DNA from: Dipteris shenzhenensis
Taxonomy: Eukaryota; Polypodiophyta; Polypodiopsida; Gleicheniales
DNA length: 64,000 nucleotides
Assembly (NCBI GenBank): GCA_047967505.1
Contig: CM106539.1
Strand: one strand, 5' to 3'
Part shown: piece after piece, positions 10,291 to 21,240 of the stretch
Position numbering within the stretch: the first letter of the stretch is position 1
Layout of the letters: every line of letters begins with the position of its first letter
Notes under the pieces: generated by a model
Seen by the model: only the letters and a program-made list of their open reading frames with translations
Database searches by the model: none
What the model was told of the DNA's origin: nothing
Position numbers and translations under genes: made by a program

Positions 10291-10667
10291 TCTTCGGAAG
10301 GCCTCATGGGCCTATGAGACAAAGTTACACCAAAAAACAATAGCTACTACATCTCTGAGAATCAGAGAGTCGAGAAGTGCACATGGCATCTCAACTCAAG
10401 GTTGTTGTAGCACACAACTATCTTGTTGGTCTAACTATAAAGTGGCCTTCATTACATCAGTTTAATATTGAGCGTCTTTGGGCTTGGACTTGAAATCCTT
10501 AATTAAAGCTTGCCCATCTTGATAGACTGCCCATTTGCTTGGTTTGCGTGCTCCCTCACTTTGGTGAGTCCACTATTCCTTTGTTTGAGCTGAATCAGAG
10601 TAAGCTTCTCAAATATCCAAATCTTTGTACCCCTTAAGCTTATTTGTTTATCTAAAGATCTTGACTC

Positions 10668-11037
10668 TTACTGCCCTATCTCTGAACTAGACCCGTGTTG
10701 TGTGTCATTTTGTTGATATTGGATATCATTCTTGTCCCATTCAATTTGTGGTATATTTGCCTTGAGGCACGTGATAATGTCCTCTATGGCTTTGCCCTCA
10801 TCATCATGAAGGCATGCCTCTTTCAAACCCCCAATGCGTAAAAATCATGCTATTTTTCACTCTGGCTTCTTGCTCTTTTACTTCCATATAAAGATCAACT
10901 TTATCTACTTTAGCAATCATCTCTTCTTTCATAGAAGTTACCTGATTGGTGAGATCTTTCCTTAACTCTGGAGGCAAATTGTACAGTACATTTGTGTAGT
11001 ACTTTTGCCATATTTTCCTGCTATAGGTAATAGATCA
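10668..11037 (-). pseudogene. unidentified coding relic, frameshifted
   Basis: Read on the minus strand, an open frame from about 11037 to 10804 gives NLPPELRKDLTNQVTSMKEE followed by a Lys/Glu-rich helix-like stretch with KVDKVDLYMEVKEQEARV. After a one-base shift near 10840 the reading continues with GGLKEACLHDDEGKAIEDII to a stop near 10668. Codon texture is protein-like, and a coiled coil is plausible in the first half. I do not recognise the family. A gag-like protein of a retroelement is one possibility. Frames are broken and no start codon is visible. Confidence 0.35.
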
Positions 11038-11565
11038 GCTCCTGCTGGCAAGTCTGAAATGATCCTGTGCTTCGAAATCTTTGCATAGCGGGAGGGTGAT
11101 GGGAGGGTTGCAATGGTCGAGTAAGAGACCTTGCCCGAGCAAAGGTCTTGAGCTTGGGTTCCATAGTGGCTTGGTCTGAATTGGGCACCCCCCTATTGAG
11201 AGTAACCCCCGGTTTGGGCTAGGGGTTTATCCTAACTCGGGGTTAGGCCCAACATATAAACCTTTGAACTGAACTAAAATTGAAGTTCGAGTCAAAATTG
11301 TAACCTAAAACGATGAGTTAAAGTTTGTTGGAGGCATGAAGAAAATGCGGGTGTCTGTCTAATATGTATGGGGATGACCTGCAGGTGTAGAGGAAGTTAG
11401 ATGAGGCTAAGGACTAGGCCAGAGCCTAGATAGGTTTGGGGTGAAAGCTAAGCGAGAGAGTTGAGAGGATGAGCGGGTGAGCTAAGAGAAGACTAGGCGA
11501 GGCTTGGAGCCTAGAGACGTAGCTGGAGCTAAAGCAGAGTGGGAGAGTTGAACAAGAGGTGAGCA

Positions 11566-11592
11566 GGAGAGAGAGAGAGAGAGAGAGAGAGA
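11566..11592. repeat. (GA)n microsatellite
   Basis: About 13 GA dinucleotides in a GA-rich flank (11440-11600). Confidence 0.9.
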
Positions 11593-14207
11593 TGCCTCCT
11601 CTACATATTTTTGGAATGTTCATTAAATTTCAAATGTTTCATGGGTGCTTTCCAGATGTCTCATATCTACCTCTTTGTATTTCAAAATGTTTTAAAGCAC
11701 CCAATATATTTTTAATAATGTTTTGTAGCATTAATGTTTTTATACAATTTTTGGGAGGAGGAGAGGGAGAGAAGAGGAGGCCTTCTCTTCTCCCTTCATC
11801 TACCCTTCTCTTTTGCATTGCCATTTTCATGCATGAGTTTATCGTTTAGGCAATGTATAACCATTGGAATGCAGGATGTCCAAGCGATGGTTTAAAGGAG
11901 AAGGTAAGTAAGCTGCTTGCTCATTTCGACCCCACTAAAAGGGAGAGCTTCATTGAGAGTTCGATGAGCAAAGAGAGCGGAGTCAAGCAGACCACTTGCC
12001 TCCATCTCTATCTCACAAGGGTGCCATGAGGTGAGGGAGAGGGAGAGTGTGCATCACATGGAGAAGGAAGATGTCCATTCCTCGACCAAATTTTGATGAG
12101 CAAGTCGCAATGAAGGTCATTTTTGTGGATACTAGCAATGCTTGAAATATATCTTTGCAATTGAATGGAAATGTTGAATCCAATACTTTGAACAAGTCAT
12201 TTTGTGTCAAATTATTAAAGAAATCCTTAATTTTGAAGATTTAAATAGTTTCAATGGTTGTTTGTGATGTCGATTAAGGTCTCGCTTGACCACTTTATGG
12301 TAAAACAAGAAGCTAGTAGAAAGCAATGTACAAATTTTTGGAAAGCACAATTACAAGCATCATCTCATATTTCACACCACAACAAAAACAAAATTTCTGC
12401 TATAAAGTAAGCTCTCCTATCTTTAACAAGGTGAATTACACTCAATGGGCCTGCCATGGGGGGAGGGGAAGTGAATGCTAGATTGTAGGGACCACATAGG
12501 TTTTGAGTTATGATAGCGTTTGTTTTTAGTTGAAATAATTTATGAAGTTCATGAATTGTGTTTTGTTTGTTGGTGGTTTTTGGTGCTAGTGTTGTGTAGA
12601 TTAGCGAGTGATTATATAAAGTTTATACCTTGGTTTATGGTGTTGTTTTGTATATAGTGCTCCAAATGTGGTCAAAGGTTGATCCATGGACTGTTGTAGC
12701 TGTGGCTTTCTTTGAGATTGCATGAATTTGTTTAGTTGGACCAAGCTTGGTACCGATGTGAGTAGTAATCTATCTTGAAGCATCTAAGAATTACGTGGGA
12801 GTTTTTTTTGCTGTATCTTGGACAATAATTTTTCTACTAAGTGCAAGAAGATATACGTTGAGTGTTATTGTTGAAGTTATGGTGTGAAGTATACAGAGTC
12901 AGCATTGGCATCCTTGTTCGAACAAGTAACTTTCTCTTGTCAAGTGAAGATGTTTTTTGAATGAGGTCGAGATCTCGAGGTCGAAGTTGTTGCCAGCATC
13001 ATTTAAGAAACAAAGTGCACTCATAGGAGGGTTTGTATTGATGCATATAAATTCTCTTGTGATTTTTTAGGGGGCAATGACAACGACAAGTACAGTACCT
13101 ACTGGGCACTAATATGATGTGTGTTCAATATTGCATTGTTGACTCACCATCGAAAGCGCCCCTTTTGGGGACGTTCATGTGTAGGCTATTAGTCCTTGCT
13201 TCTTTCATTGATTCTGTAGTTTCTTTGTCTATTTTATTGATGTAAGAGGTGCAATAAGATGCTACCTAATGTGGGTTGAAGACAAACTTTTTGACAATGT
13301 TGGGTAAGAATAATGTTGGTTGTGATAGGCTAGCTTGTATGCAAGTATGTACTCCTTCTCTTATAGGACAAGCTTATCAAGGAAAGTTTCAAGGTTAAGT
13401 TCTAATGTTCTTCGTTCCAAGAGGAATGAAGATATGCATTCAAAAGTTTTTCTTGGAATTGTTGTTGCCTGTAAAGATGCTCACAGGCCACAAGATTTAT
13501 GTTTTGTGCATAGGGGGCAAGAGAGCCTAAATCTGTGGAGTTTGTTTCTTTTCTTGCATGTTTTCTTGTGCTTGTGGTTTTGCATGTGCGTATGTGCGAG
13601 TTGTAGTTGTGAGATATCAATTGTTATGCAGGGATCCACAAACTCTTTCATGGTGTCATTTGAAGTGACACCATAAGTTGGTGCATCCTTGACCCAAAGC
13701 AAGCCGTAATCATGCTAACTTCTTATGTTTTACAACTCTATGACAAAGAAAAGTCAACAATGTATCCAATAATTGAAGCATCTCTCTTGAGCAAGGTTTT
13801 GAGAGCATGATATTTATGCACATAGTAATGAGCCATCATGACAGGGTTCGACTCACTCAAGTTTTGGATGGCCTAGGGAGGGTTGACAATCCCTTCTTGT
13901 GGCAAGATTGCATGCAAGCTACGAAGACAGTCTGTTAAAGGTCTCTATAGTTTCTCAGTGGTTGAGAATGTGAAAAAAAAAAGCAAGGGCCTAATTGTCT
14001 CACCATGACAAATAGGTTTTTATGGAGTCTTTACTTGTAATCGGCTGACATGTGAAGATGAGCAAAGTCACAATAACCTACTTTTGATTGCAAGAGTTTG
14101 TCGATATTTGTGTCTTGCTATGCATCTTTACTTGAATTATTCTCCATCTTGTTTGTCCTTTACGCATGCACCCCCATGTTGGATGAAAGAATTTGGTTTA
14201 CCAAGAT

Positions 14208-14209
<2 letters not shown>
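11593..14209. other. intergenic sequence, no gene supported
   Basis: AT-rich with no recognisable coding or RNA gene. The open frame at 13335-13676 is matched by equally long frames on the opposite strand and has no motif. Confidence 0.45.
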
Positions 14210-14240
<31 letters not shown>

Positions 14241-14245
14241 AAAAA
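14210..14245. repeat. poly-C / poly-A tract
   Basis: 21 C followed by 15 A. It may be assembly-sensitive. Confidence 0.9.
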
Positions 14246-14322
14246 GAGGCTTCTATTAAGTATGAAAAAACCCTGCATGAGCAAGCTCGTTGTGGAAATA
14301 CATCATGTTGGACTGAGAAAAA

Positions 14323-14410
14323 AAACCCCTTTAGAGGAGTAAATAAAAACTCAAAATGAGCTGAAGAAACCCCTCTAGAGGAGTAGATAAAAACTCAAAA
14401 TGAACTGGAG
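14323..14410. repeat. 44-bp tandem duplication
   Basis: AAACCCCT(T/C)TAGAGGAGTA, then ATAAAAACTCAAAATGA, starts at 14323 and again at 14367. Confidence 0.9.
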
Positions 14411-14670
14411 AGAAGCCAAGGTTGAGGCTAAAAATGCCACCTCAACCCTGATGTAGTCTTAGAGAAAAAGGGTGAGCCCCTCCATGCCATAAGGAATATA
14501 ACCCTCCTCGCAGAGGTTGGACCCCTACTTGCTCGTCCAAGTGGCCATTCGAGTATGAATAGTATCAGGCCAAATATTGGCCAGTGTACCAAGATTTTCA
14601 TTGCCTTGAAGAATAAATTCTCTATGCATGTAGCAAAACGTCTATCTTATTATTGAGTTCCCATGTTGCA

Positions 14671-14775
14671 ATGTCTTGATTAGATGTTCGCTCAAGTATA
14701 TTGTAATTGCATGGTCGGCCAAAGAATCTACGATGTCCTGATAAGATGTTCGCTCAGGTGTATTGTAATTGCATG
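14671..14775. repeat. 62-bp tandem duplication (second copy partial)
   Basis: ATGTC(T/C)TGAT(T/A)AGATGTTCG and TATTGTAATTGCATG recur with a spacing of 62 bp. Confidence 0.85.
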
Positions 14776-15380
14776 ATGGTTGGCGAGAGAATAATGTGGA
14801 AAAGCTAGTTCTTCACATAATTTGTCCTTGAATATGATTAAGAGTGAGAATCCTTCTTAGGGTGCTCTAACTATGCGTTTGTCCTCAGAATCCACAACCC
14901 ACTAGCAATTATATATTCCATTCACTAATGTATTACTTTGCATTTCTTCTTGGCCCATGTCTTTAAGGTCATTTGTAGTGTAATTGTGCTCCTCTTGCTC
15001 TAGAGTATGCAAATTGCAAATATGGCCTACCCAAATTGAATTTTTATCGACTTTGTCTTCTTTTTAAAGTGGGGTCCTAGCAATTCATGTAGTGCTTGCA
15101 TGGTCAGCGTGGGATGCACAAGACCACTCATGTACGAATGCATAAGGCCACTCATGTAGGAATGCATGTATTTAAGTTTTTGCTAGATCACAAATACCCG
15201 TGTGGCATCCTTGGTCAAGAAGCATGGGAGCATGCACTGCTCTCTATTAACATCTGCGAACACGCCACACCGCCATGTAATCCCAACATTTCTTCATAAG
15301 TCAACTCACATATTTGGGCAAAGGGGATCCTGATTGCCGTATGGTGAGCCTCGATCAGATTGAGTTTTCATGTGTGTGGT
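14776..15380. other. intergenic sequence, no gene seen
   Basis: Contains a short local repeat, CACTCATGTA(C/G)GAATGCAT, at about 15125-15165. No coding signal. Confidence 0.4.
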
Positions 15381-15632
15381 CAAGAACACTATAGTAGAGA
15401 ATCTGGGAATCTCCCAAATCCCACTTTCAAGTAAGGGGTTAAGCTTTGACCAGTGACCAAAACTTGAACCCTTATTTGAAAGTGGGACTTGGGAGGATTC
15501 CCTAATATGGCGTTTAGGATGGATTCCTTTTTTAAGTAATGGGTTCAAATTTGACCATGTGGACAAATCTTAAGCATATTGGAATTCCCAAACTATTTGA
15601 AAATCCCCAAATTCCCTAATATAGTGTTCTTG
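15381..15632. mobile_element. 252-bp foldback / MITE-like element
   Basis: The two ends are inverted copies: CAAGAACACTATAGTAGAGA at 15381 matches the reverse complement of the end at 15611-15632 in 20 of 22 positions. A second inverted pair lies inside (15407-15440 against 15467-15500, words CCCACTTTCAA and TTGAAAGTGGG). A third partial copy of the terminal word, ATTCCCTAATAT, is at 15499. There is no coding capacity, and no clear target-site duplication flanks it, so the superfamily is undecided. Confidence 0.6.
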
Positions 15633-16121
15633 AAGTTGTTTTGCCATCTACATGTTGATATTTGAAAGTATTGGCACTTTGTTCTTTCTTATTTGATTGA
15701 AGAAAAGGGAGCATAAAAATTTCCCTTTGGAAGACATGTCTACAGGAGCTAGTCCATGCTCTTGCAAAAAAAGCTCCATCTCCGGAGCAAGCTTTTTAGT
15801 TTGGAAGGAAATATCAAGCAACTGTAGCAAACACAAGGAAATCTAGGCATATCCTCAATCCTTTTTTTGTATAAGACTTGTGAGGAGTGTGGTAGTCATT
15901 TTATTTTAGAAGCCATACTTCTTTGCTATCTTTTCTTTGCGACACCTTATTGTTTCATAGTGCTATGAATAGAAAAGGCAACAAAACAAAAAGACGTCAC
16001 AATGTTTCCAATAGGCTCTTGACGTGGTACTTCTGTAGAAGGAGTTTGTGTTGGTGCAACAATAGAGAAAGCAACTGCAAGAGAAGCGTCTTATCTTGAA
16101 ATAGTGGTGGCTACTCTAATT

Positions 16122-16523
16122 CTATACATTTTCTTGGTAGCACCTTGGATAATGTACCTTTTGGGGATTGTCTGCAATGAATTGGGTTGCAATTTCTTTT
16201 GCCAACAAATTATATGATCGGAAGACCAAAGCCCATAGGTGCTCATCAACCTCCTTTGTCCAAGAAGTGTATAAGTGCTTCTTAATAATTTGAGTCAATG
16301 GCCAAACCAAGAAAGAATCATTGGGTTCATTAATTAGAAGAACATGCTTAGCATTTGATGTACTTTCAGTTACACCCAACTCAACAACTTGATGATTGTG
16401 CACTCCAACATAGCAAAACAAATCAAATGTATAATTGTATGCATACAAAAGTCTAGTAAGACAATCCACTATTAAATCACGAGAGCAAGAATCATTATAG
16501 AGCTTTGATAGCGGAAAAGGCAC
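16122..16523 (-). CDS. hypothetical protein, 133 codons, possibly a gene relic
   Basis: A single open frame reads MPFPLSKLYNDSCSRDLIVD and later KHVLLINEPNDSFLVWPLTQ, ending YPRCYQENV. Composition is that of a normal globular protein (mixed charged and aromatic residues, Cys and Trp present), unlike the low-complexity frames nearby. I do not recognise a family. There is no visible promoter, and the frame could be one exon of a decayed gene or transposon protein. Upstream on the minus strand (16640-17060) lies a CT-rich tandem repeat. Confidence 0.3.
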   Translation of the reverse strand: MPFPLSKLYNDSCSRDLIVDCLTRLLYAYNYTFDLFCYVGVHNHQVVELGVTESTSNAKHVLLINEPNDSFLVWPLTQIIKKHLYTSWTKEVDEHLWALVFRSYNLLAKEIATQFIADNPQKVHYPRCYQENV

Positions 16524-16640
16524 ATTGTCCTTGTAACTACAAGTTAATAAATATTAACTTGCAAGATGGTGTGTATGTACACCATGTCTTTTGGAGAACT
16601 CTTATCTTCTCATGTCTTGATGAGGAGATAATAATCATAT

Positions 16641-17060
16641 GATCAGTCATATCCCCAATCACTTTATTAAAATCTTTCAAATCCCTACAAAAGCGCTTAC
16701 TTTCTATCATGCTCTTCTCCTCTTTTTGCTTCTTTAAGAACTTTATTTCAAATCTTTCACCCCACTCTATGAGTCATAATGAGAATATAATAATTATACC
16801 ACACCAATCTCTTTATCCAAAATCTTTCACATCCCCACGAGATCGCTTACTTTCTCTCATGTTCTTCTCCTCTTTTTGCTTCTTCAAGATCTTTCACTCC
16901 ACTTTATCAGTATTCATAATGAGAATATAATAATTATGTCAATCCTATCCCCAATCACTTTATTCAAAATATTTCACTTCCTGTGAATGCACGTACTTTC
17001 TCCCATTCTCTTCTCCTCTTTCTGCTTCCATTTCACCTCCTAGTTGTGTAGTGCATTGCT
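16641..17060. repeat. imperfect tandem repeat, about 146-152 bp units, three copies
   Basis: The words ATCCCCAATCACTTTATT, CGCTTACTTTCT, TCTTCTCCTCTTT(T/C)TGCTTC and CATAATGAGAATATAATAAT recur in order. The CG(C)TTACTTTCT anchor falls at about 16693, 16845 and 16991. Confidence 0.8.
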
Positions 17061-18383
17061 CACTAATTTTCTCGCATCCCCTTCTTCTCTTTCTGCTTCC
17101 ATCTTGCCTTATAGTTGTGCATTACATTCCTTGTCTCATCAATGCAAAAGCACTTGCTATCTTCTTTCATCATTATTAAGGAAGCACACTTCCTTTCTCT
17201 CACCCTCACAAATGGCTATGGCTCTTTTTGAAATAATATCTCAAGTTGAGCAAGCCATATGCACTAACTTAGATTGGATTAGTAAGAACAAAACACATCA
17301 AGAGGAGTGTGAAATAGAACCAGAACCATTGCGATAGTTAGAGAAAGAAGATTTTGCTATGCAGAAGCAGCAAGAGAGGGAGGAGCTCAAGAAAATAAGA
17401 AAGAGCAGAGGAGAAATTAAAAATTGCATTCAACTAGAGAAGATCTAATGAATTTGTCTATATGATATGTCTTACAAAAAACTTGTTATGGCCATATCCA
17501 AGAACATGAAGCGTAGGTGATTAGGAATAGATAGTCCACTTTGGAAGAAAGAATCTCAAAATCTTTGCTCCTCTTTTGTTATTATATTTATATGGATGAA
17601 GAAGAGAAGGATGATTTCATTGCTTTTGAGAGAGAGAGTCATAATATGCATTGCCTCTAAGATACATAGAGTCATTACTTGCACGTGTTCTTGTAGCTAT
17701 TGAAAAGTGTTTATTAACATCATAAGTACTTTGAGATTTTAGTAATTGCTTTTCGTGTAATGAAATCTTATGTTGCACCCTCTCTAATATATGACGTGTG
17801 CCTCATCTTCCCCCTCTCCCACATATGGATTTTGTAATTAAACTTGCAATCCCATCCTTGTGTTATAACTCTTTTTCTTTATTATACTTGAATTTTTTTT
17901 CCTTCTAAGATAGGCTAATCATAGCAAATATTTGGTTAATATGAAGGAGCGTAGGAAGCATTTGGTTAATCTCAAGGAGTATATTGCAACAAATAATTAT
18001 AGGAAGTATTTTATTGGTGATTTACTAAAATTTGGTTCTAAAAGTTATCTTCAAAGACCACATAAATATAGTATTCATTAGTTTTTGACTTTTCTTTAGT
18101 CTAGTTCAGACATTGGACTTTATATAACTCCAAAAATTTTGAATACAGTGTTTCGCATATAATTGTAGTAGCTAGAAAAAAACATTAGCTATGCAAGCTA
18201 ATTAATCTTTTAAAACACAATTAAAGTTTGGAATTTACTAACCAAATCATAAAGAGCATTACTCTAGAACTATCAAAGGAAACATTTATATTTGCACTTA
18301 AATACTAACCAATGCATAAAGAAGACATTACGACAGAAGGAAAACAATAATTTATACATGAAAATATTTAAAGAATGTAAATG
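17061..18383. other. AT-rich intergenic sequence, no gene supported
   Basis: The short frame at 17044-17337 is T/C-rich at its start and has no recognisable domain. ATTTGGTTAAT occurs twice near 17930-17970. Confidence 0.4.
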
Positions 18384-18406
18384 TACACACACACACACAC
18401 ACACAA

Positions 18407-18480
<74 letters not shown>
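18384..18480. repeat. (CA)n microsatellite at the start of a pyrimidine-rich repeat unit
   Basis: About 45 CA dinucleotides with one ATC interruption. It corresponds to the (GT)n tract of the purine-rich units read on the other strand. Confidence 0.95.
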
Positions 18481-18484
<4 letters not shown>

Positions 18485-21138
18485 ATTTTTACTTTTTGAC
18501 CATTTTGATTACTTTTTTCGCTTGAAAACCCTTTCCCAACTTATCCCCTCTCTCTAGCTCATTATATTCCCCCTAATTATTTCTTAATTTCCAGATTTTT
18601 CTCTTAGTTTTCCTATTTTTTCTTTTTGTTGCCTAGCTTAGTTACACTCCCTCTAATTTTGGCCTAATTATTTCTCCCTATTTTTGGCCTAGTTTTCCTT
18701 ATTTAAAATTTCCCTAAAATTTCAACTAATTTTTTTATGCTAATGTTTTTTCCCTATTTTTATTTTATCTTCCCTAATCTTGTTTTATTTCTTCACGTTT
18801 CTTCCTTAATTTGTTCTTATATTTTTAAAAATTTCAATTGTTTATTTTCCTTATTTTTCTCCTACCTAGTTTTTTTCTTAAACTACCTCTCCCATCTCCC
18901 TCTCTCAAAATTTCCTTATTTTTTCCTTCTTTCCTTTACCTTTTATTCCATTTTTTCTTCTCATTCCCATAAGTTATCCTATTTTAACCCCCTCCCCCCT
19001 CTTTTTCAAAGAGTTTTGATATTTGAGCCTCCCCCTTTTTTTCCTTTTTAAAATTTTTCCCATTTCTCTTTAGTTTTCCATGATTTTTTTGCTCTCTTTT
19101 TGCTTATCTTCTAATGTCTTATTTTCCTTATTTGTATTGGCTCTACTTAATTAAGTTTTTTCATATTATTTTTCGTTTTAATTTCTTACCCCTTGCGTAC
19201 AATTTTTTCTAATAAACCCATTTTTTTAATTATCGCTTCTATCCTTATTATTTACTAAACATGTATTAATATATTTAACCCCCTATCTTCTAAATTAACT
19301 CTACCCCACGTAATGTTAACCCTTCCCTAGCCCACAACACAAACTACCCCCTTGACTAATCTCTTCCCTTCCCTAACTCTAACGACTCGACTACTCCCTC
19401 GCACATGGCCCCAACATCTAACCTCCCTAGCTATCTATTGGCCCGACCCCTCGACTGACCATGCCCCCTTCTATTTAAATGGCCTTGCTTCACACCTCTT
19501 TTCCATCGCCTCACTGTTAATCCATAGTCTGCCTGTTAATTTTCCTTCCCGCTCGTGCGAACTAACTGCTATCTCCCTGCCTAGTACCTACCTCTACTTC
19601 GAAGCACATGTTGTGCTCACAACAACTCCTCACTGCACTATTGTGAGGCTGCTCTCAAGCCATCCCACTTCCTGCGTACCTCTGTGCTCACCTCCCAGCT
19701 GTACCTCTGTTGCGTACCTCTGTCCAATATGGATGCATATGTGCACCAGTGACCAAACCTATGGTAGAAAACATCGATGGCGGCAACGGGATCATGCGTA
19801 GCCTTGCTTCAGATAGACTCACAGGAATTTATAATTCCCCCCTCTTTCTTTGTTGATTAACCCCCCCTGCCGCCCTTGTTTATATCCCTTGTTTATATCT
19901 TACTCTCCCTACTCAATATTTGCATCTAAATTCTCTCTTTCCATATATTTATTTCTATATTTAACCATTTAAAACAATTACTCATTTCTAACCCTCCCCC
20001 CCCTCTCTACCTATTTATTCTCTTTTATGGTTTCCTTTTTGCCTTCCCCTTCTCTTTCTAAATTCATAAAATCTTTCCCCCCCTCTCCCCTATATCTCCC
20101 CTTGTGTTTTCTTTATTTCTTGAGATTTCTTTATTTCTTTGATTCCCCTTAAATATTCAATCAAATCTCCATCCTATTAAAGTCTATCCTCTATGTTCCT
20201 ACTACACCTCTCCTTCCCCTCCATTTTGACCTCATTTTGGTTAAACCCACCATGTTTACTTCTAAATAGTTCACACCACTCCATAATCTAAAAACCCCCC
20301 CTTCCCCAACCCCTCGCCCCTTCTCCATCTATTAAAAACACTCTTTTCTACTTTAGATTCTCCCTTCATATTTTTTAATTAAAAAAATCCCCTTAAAAAT
20401 TCCCTTCACAATTTCCCTCATACACCATGCCACCCTTTAAAGGTCTCATCCCTTCGATTAATTTATTTATTTTCTTCTCTCCCTCCATTTTTATCAGGTT
20501 GATTTACCCCACCACACTCACTACAAGATGGTTCATGCTACTCCATAAAAATTTAAACCCATCCTTTCTCACTTATAGTTCTACATTGAGCTGTGTAAGT
20601 TTGTGGTTAAGCTTCTAGTTTATTGTGATCCCGATAACATGGGAGGAGTGTTTATGACACCTGTCTTCCCAACCAAAGTTATGCTGGTTTTACCATGTTT
20701 TCTTGTTGGATGGTGGCAGGTATGCAGATTCTCCTCTTTAGTAAATTAGATGCTTGTCAGGACTTCACTGGCTCTTACTTTTGTTTACAAATATATTTTT
20801 TAAAAACAACTCTTACATACTTTTTATACATTCTCATAAGTGGACTGTGACCTTAGAGCAGGTTAGCCACATGGCACATGCCACGTGCCACGTTGCTCAC
20901 TAAACTCTTATCAGGTTGTCGAGGGATGAGGTTCTTGTAAAACCCTTCTTGAGGTAAGACTTTTCCATTTCAGATTTTACTTTTTACTGGAACTATCATA
21001 ATGACGCAATCGTGCTTGGTGCATGATTGTTTCAAGATAGTTATGAAAATTTTGGTATGCGTCAAATTACATTGAACGACTTGATAACCTACAAATACTT
21101 ATAAGAAGCTTCCTCTTTGTACTTTTTGTGTGCGGGGT
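18481..21138 (-). repeat. macro-repeat unit 1, pyrimidine strand on plus
   Basis: 18481-20290 is nearly collinear with 21240-23037 (same words from CTTGAAAACCCTTTCCCAAC to TTCACA(C/T)CACTCCATAAT). Segment 20400-20790 read in reverse complement matches the purine-rich units on the right (AACTTTGGTTGGGAAGACAG, GTGTCATAAACAC, CCACCATCCAACAAGAAAAC), which proves they are one family. A more normally composed core lies at about 19380-19800. The anchor spacing to the next CA tract is 2817 bp. Open frames in it (19352-19801 and others) follow from the lack of A/G-rich stop codons and are not called as genes. Confidence 0.8.
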
Positions 21139-21181
21139 AGGACACCACTTGATGGGTGTCCTGCCCCCATCATGTGGTGTC
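21139..21181. repeat. overlapping alternative hairpins of the macro-repeat (left version)
   Basis: AGGACACC (21139-21146) pairs with GGTGTCCT (21155-21162). The overlapping arm GACACCACTTGATGGG (21141-21156) pairs with CCCATCATGTGGTGTC (21166-21181) at 15 of 16 positions. The two foldings exclude each other. It lies directly before a CA tract, as in the right-hand units. Confidence 0.8.
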
Positions 21182-21199
21182 CCCTCAGGTAAGGGTGGG

Positions 21200-21240
<41 letters not shown>

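Noticed and set aside
13335-13702. 113-codon plus frame with overlapping minus frames
   Set aside because: No recognisable domain; similar lengths on both strands suggest chance.
18384-18480. CA tract as a CRISPR-like array or as coding (open frames of His-Thr or Cys-Val repeats)
   Set aside because: Simple dinucleotide repeat without spacers; the open frames are a by-product.
18737-19801. Plus-strand open frames rich in Phe, Leu, Ser, Pro
   Set aside because: Pyrimidine-rich DNA lacks stop codons; frames differ between the two near-identical units.
20840-20930. GCCACATGGCACATGCCACGTGCCACG as a regulatory palindrome cluster
   Set aside because: Short imperfect GCCAC repeats without a matching site in the other units.
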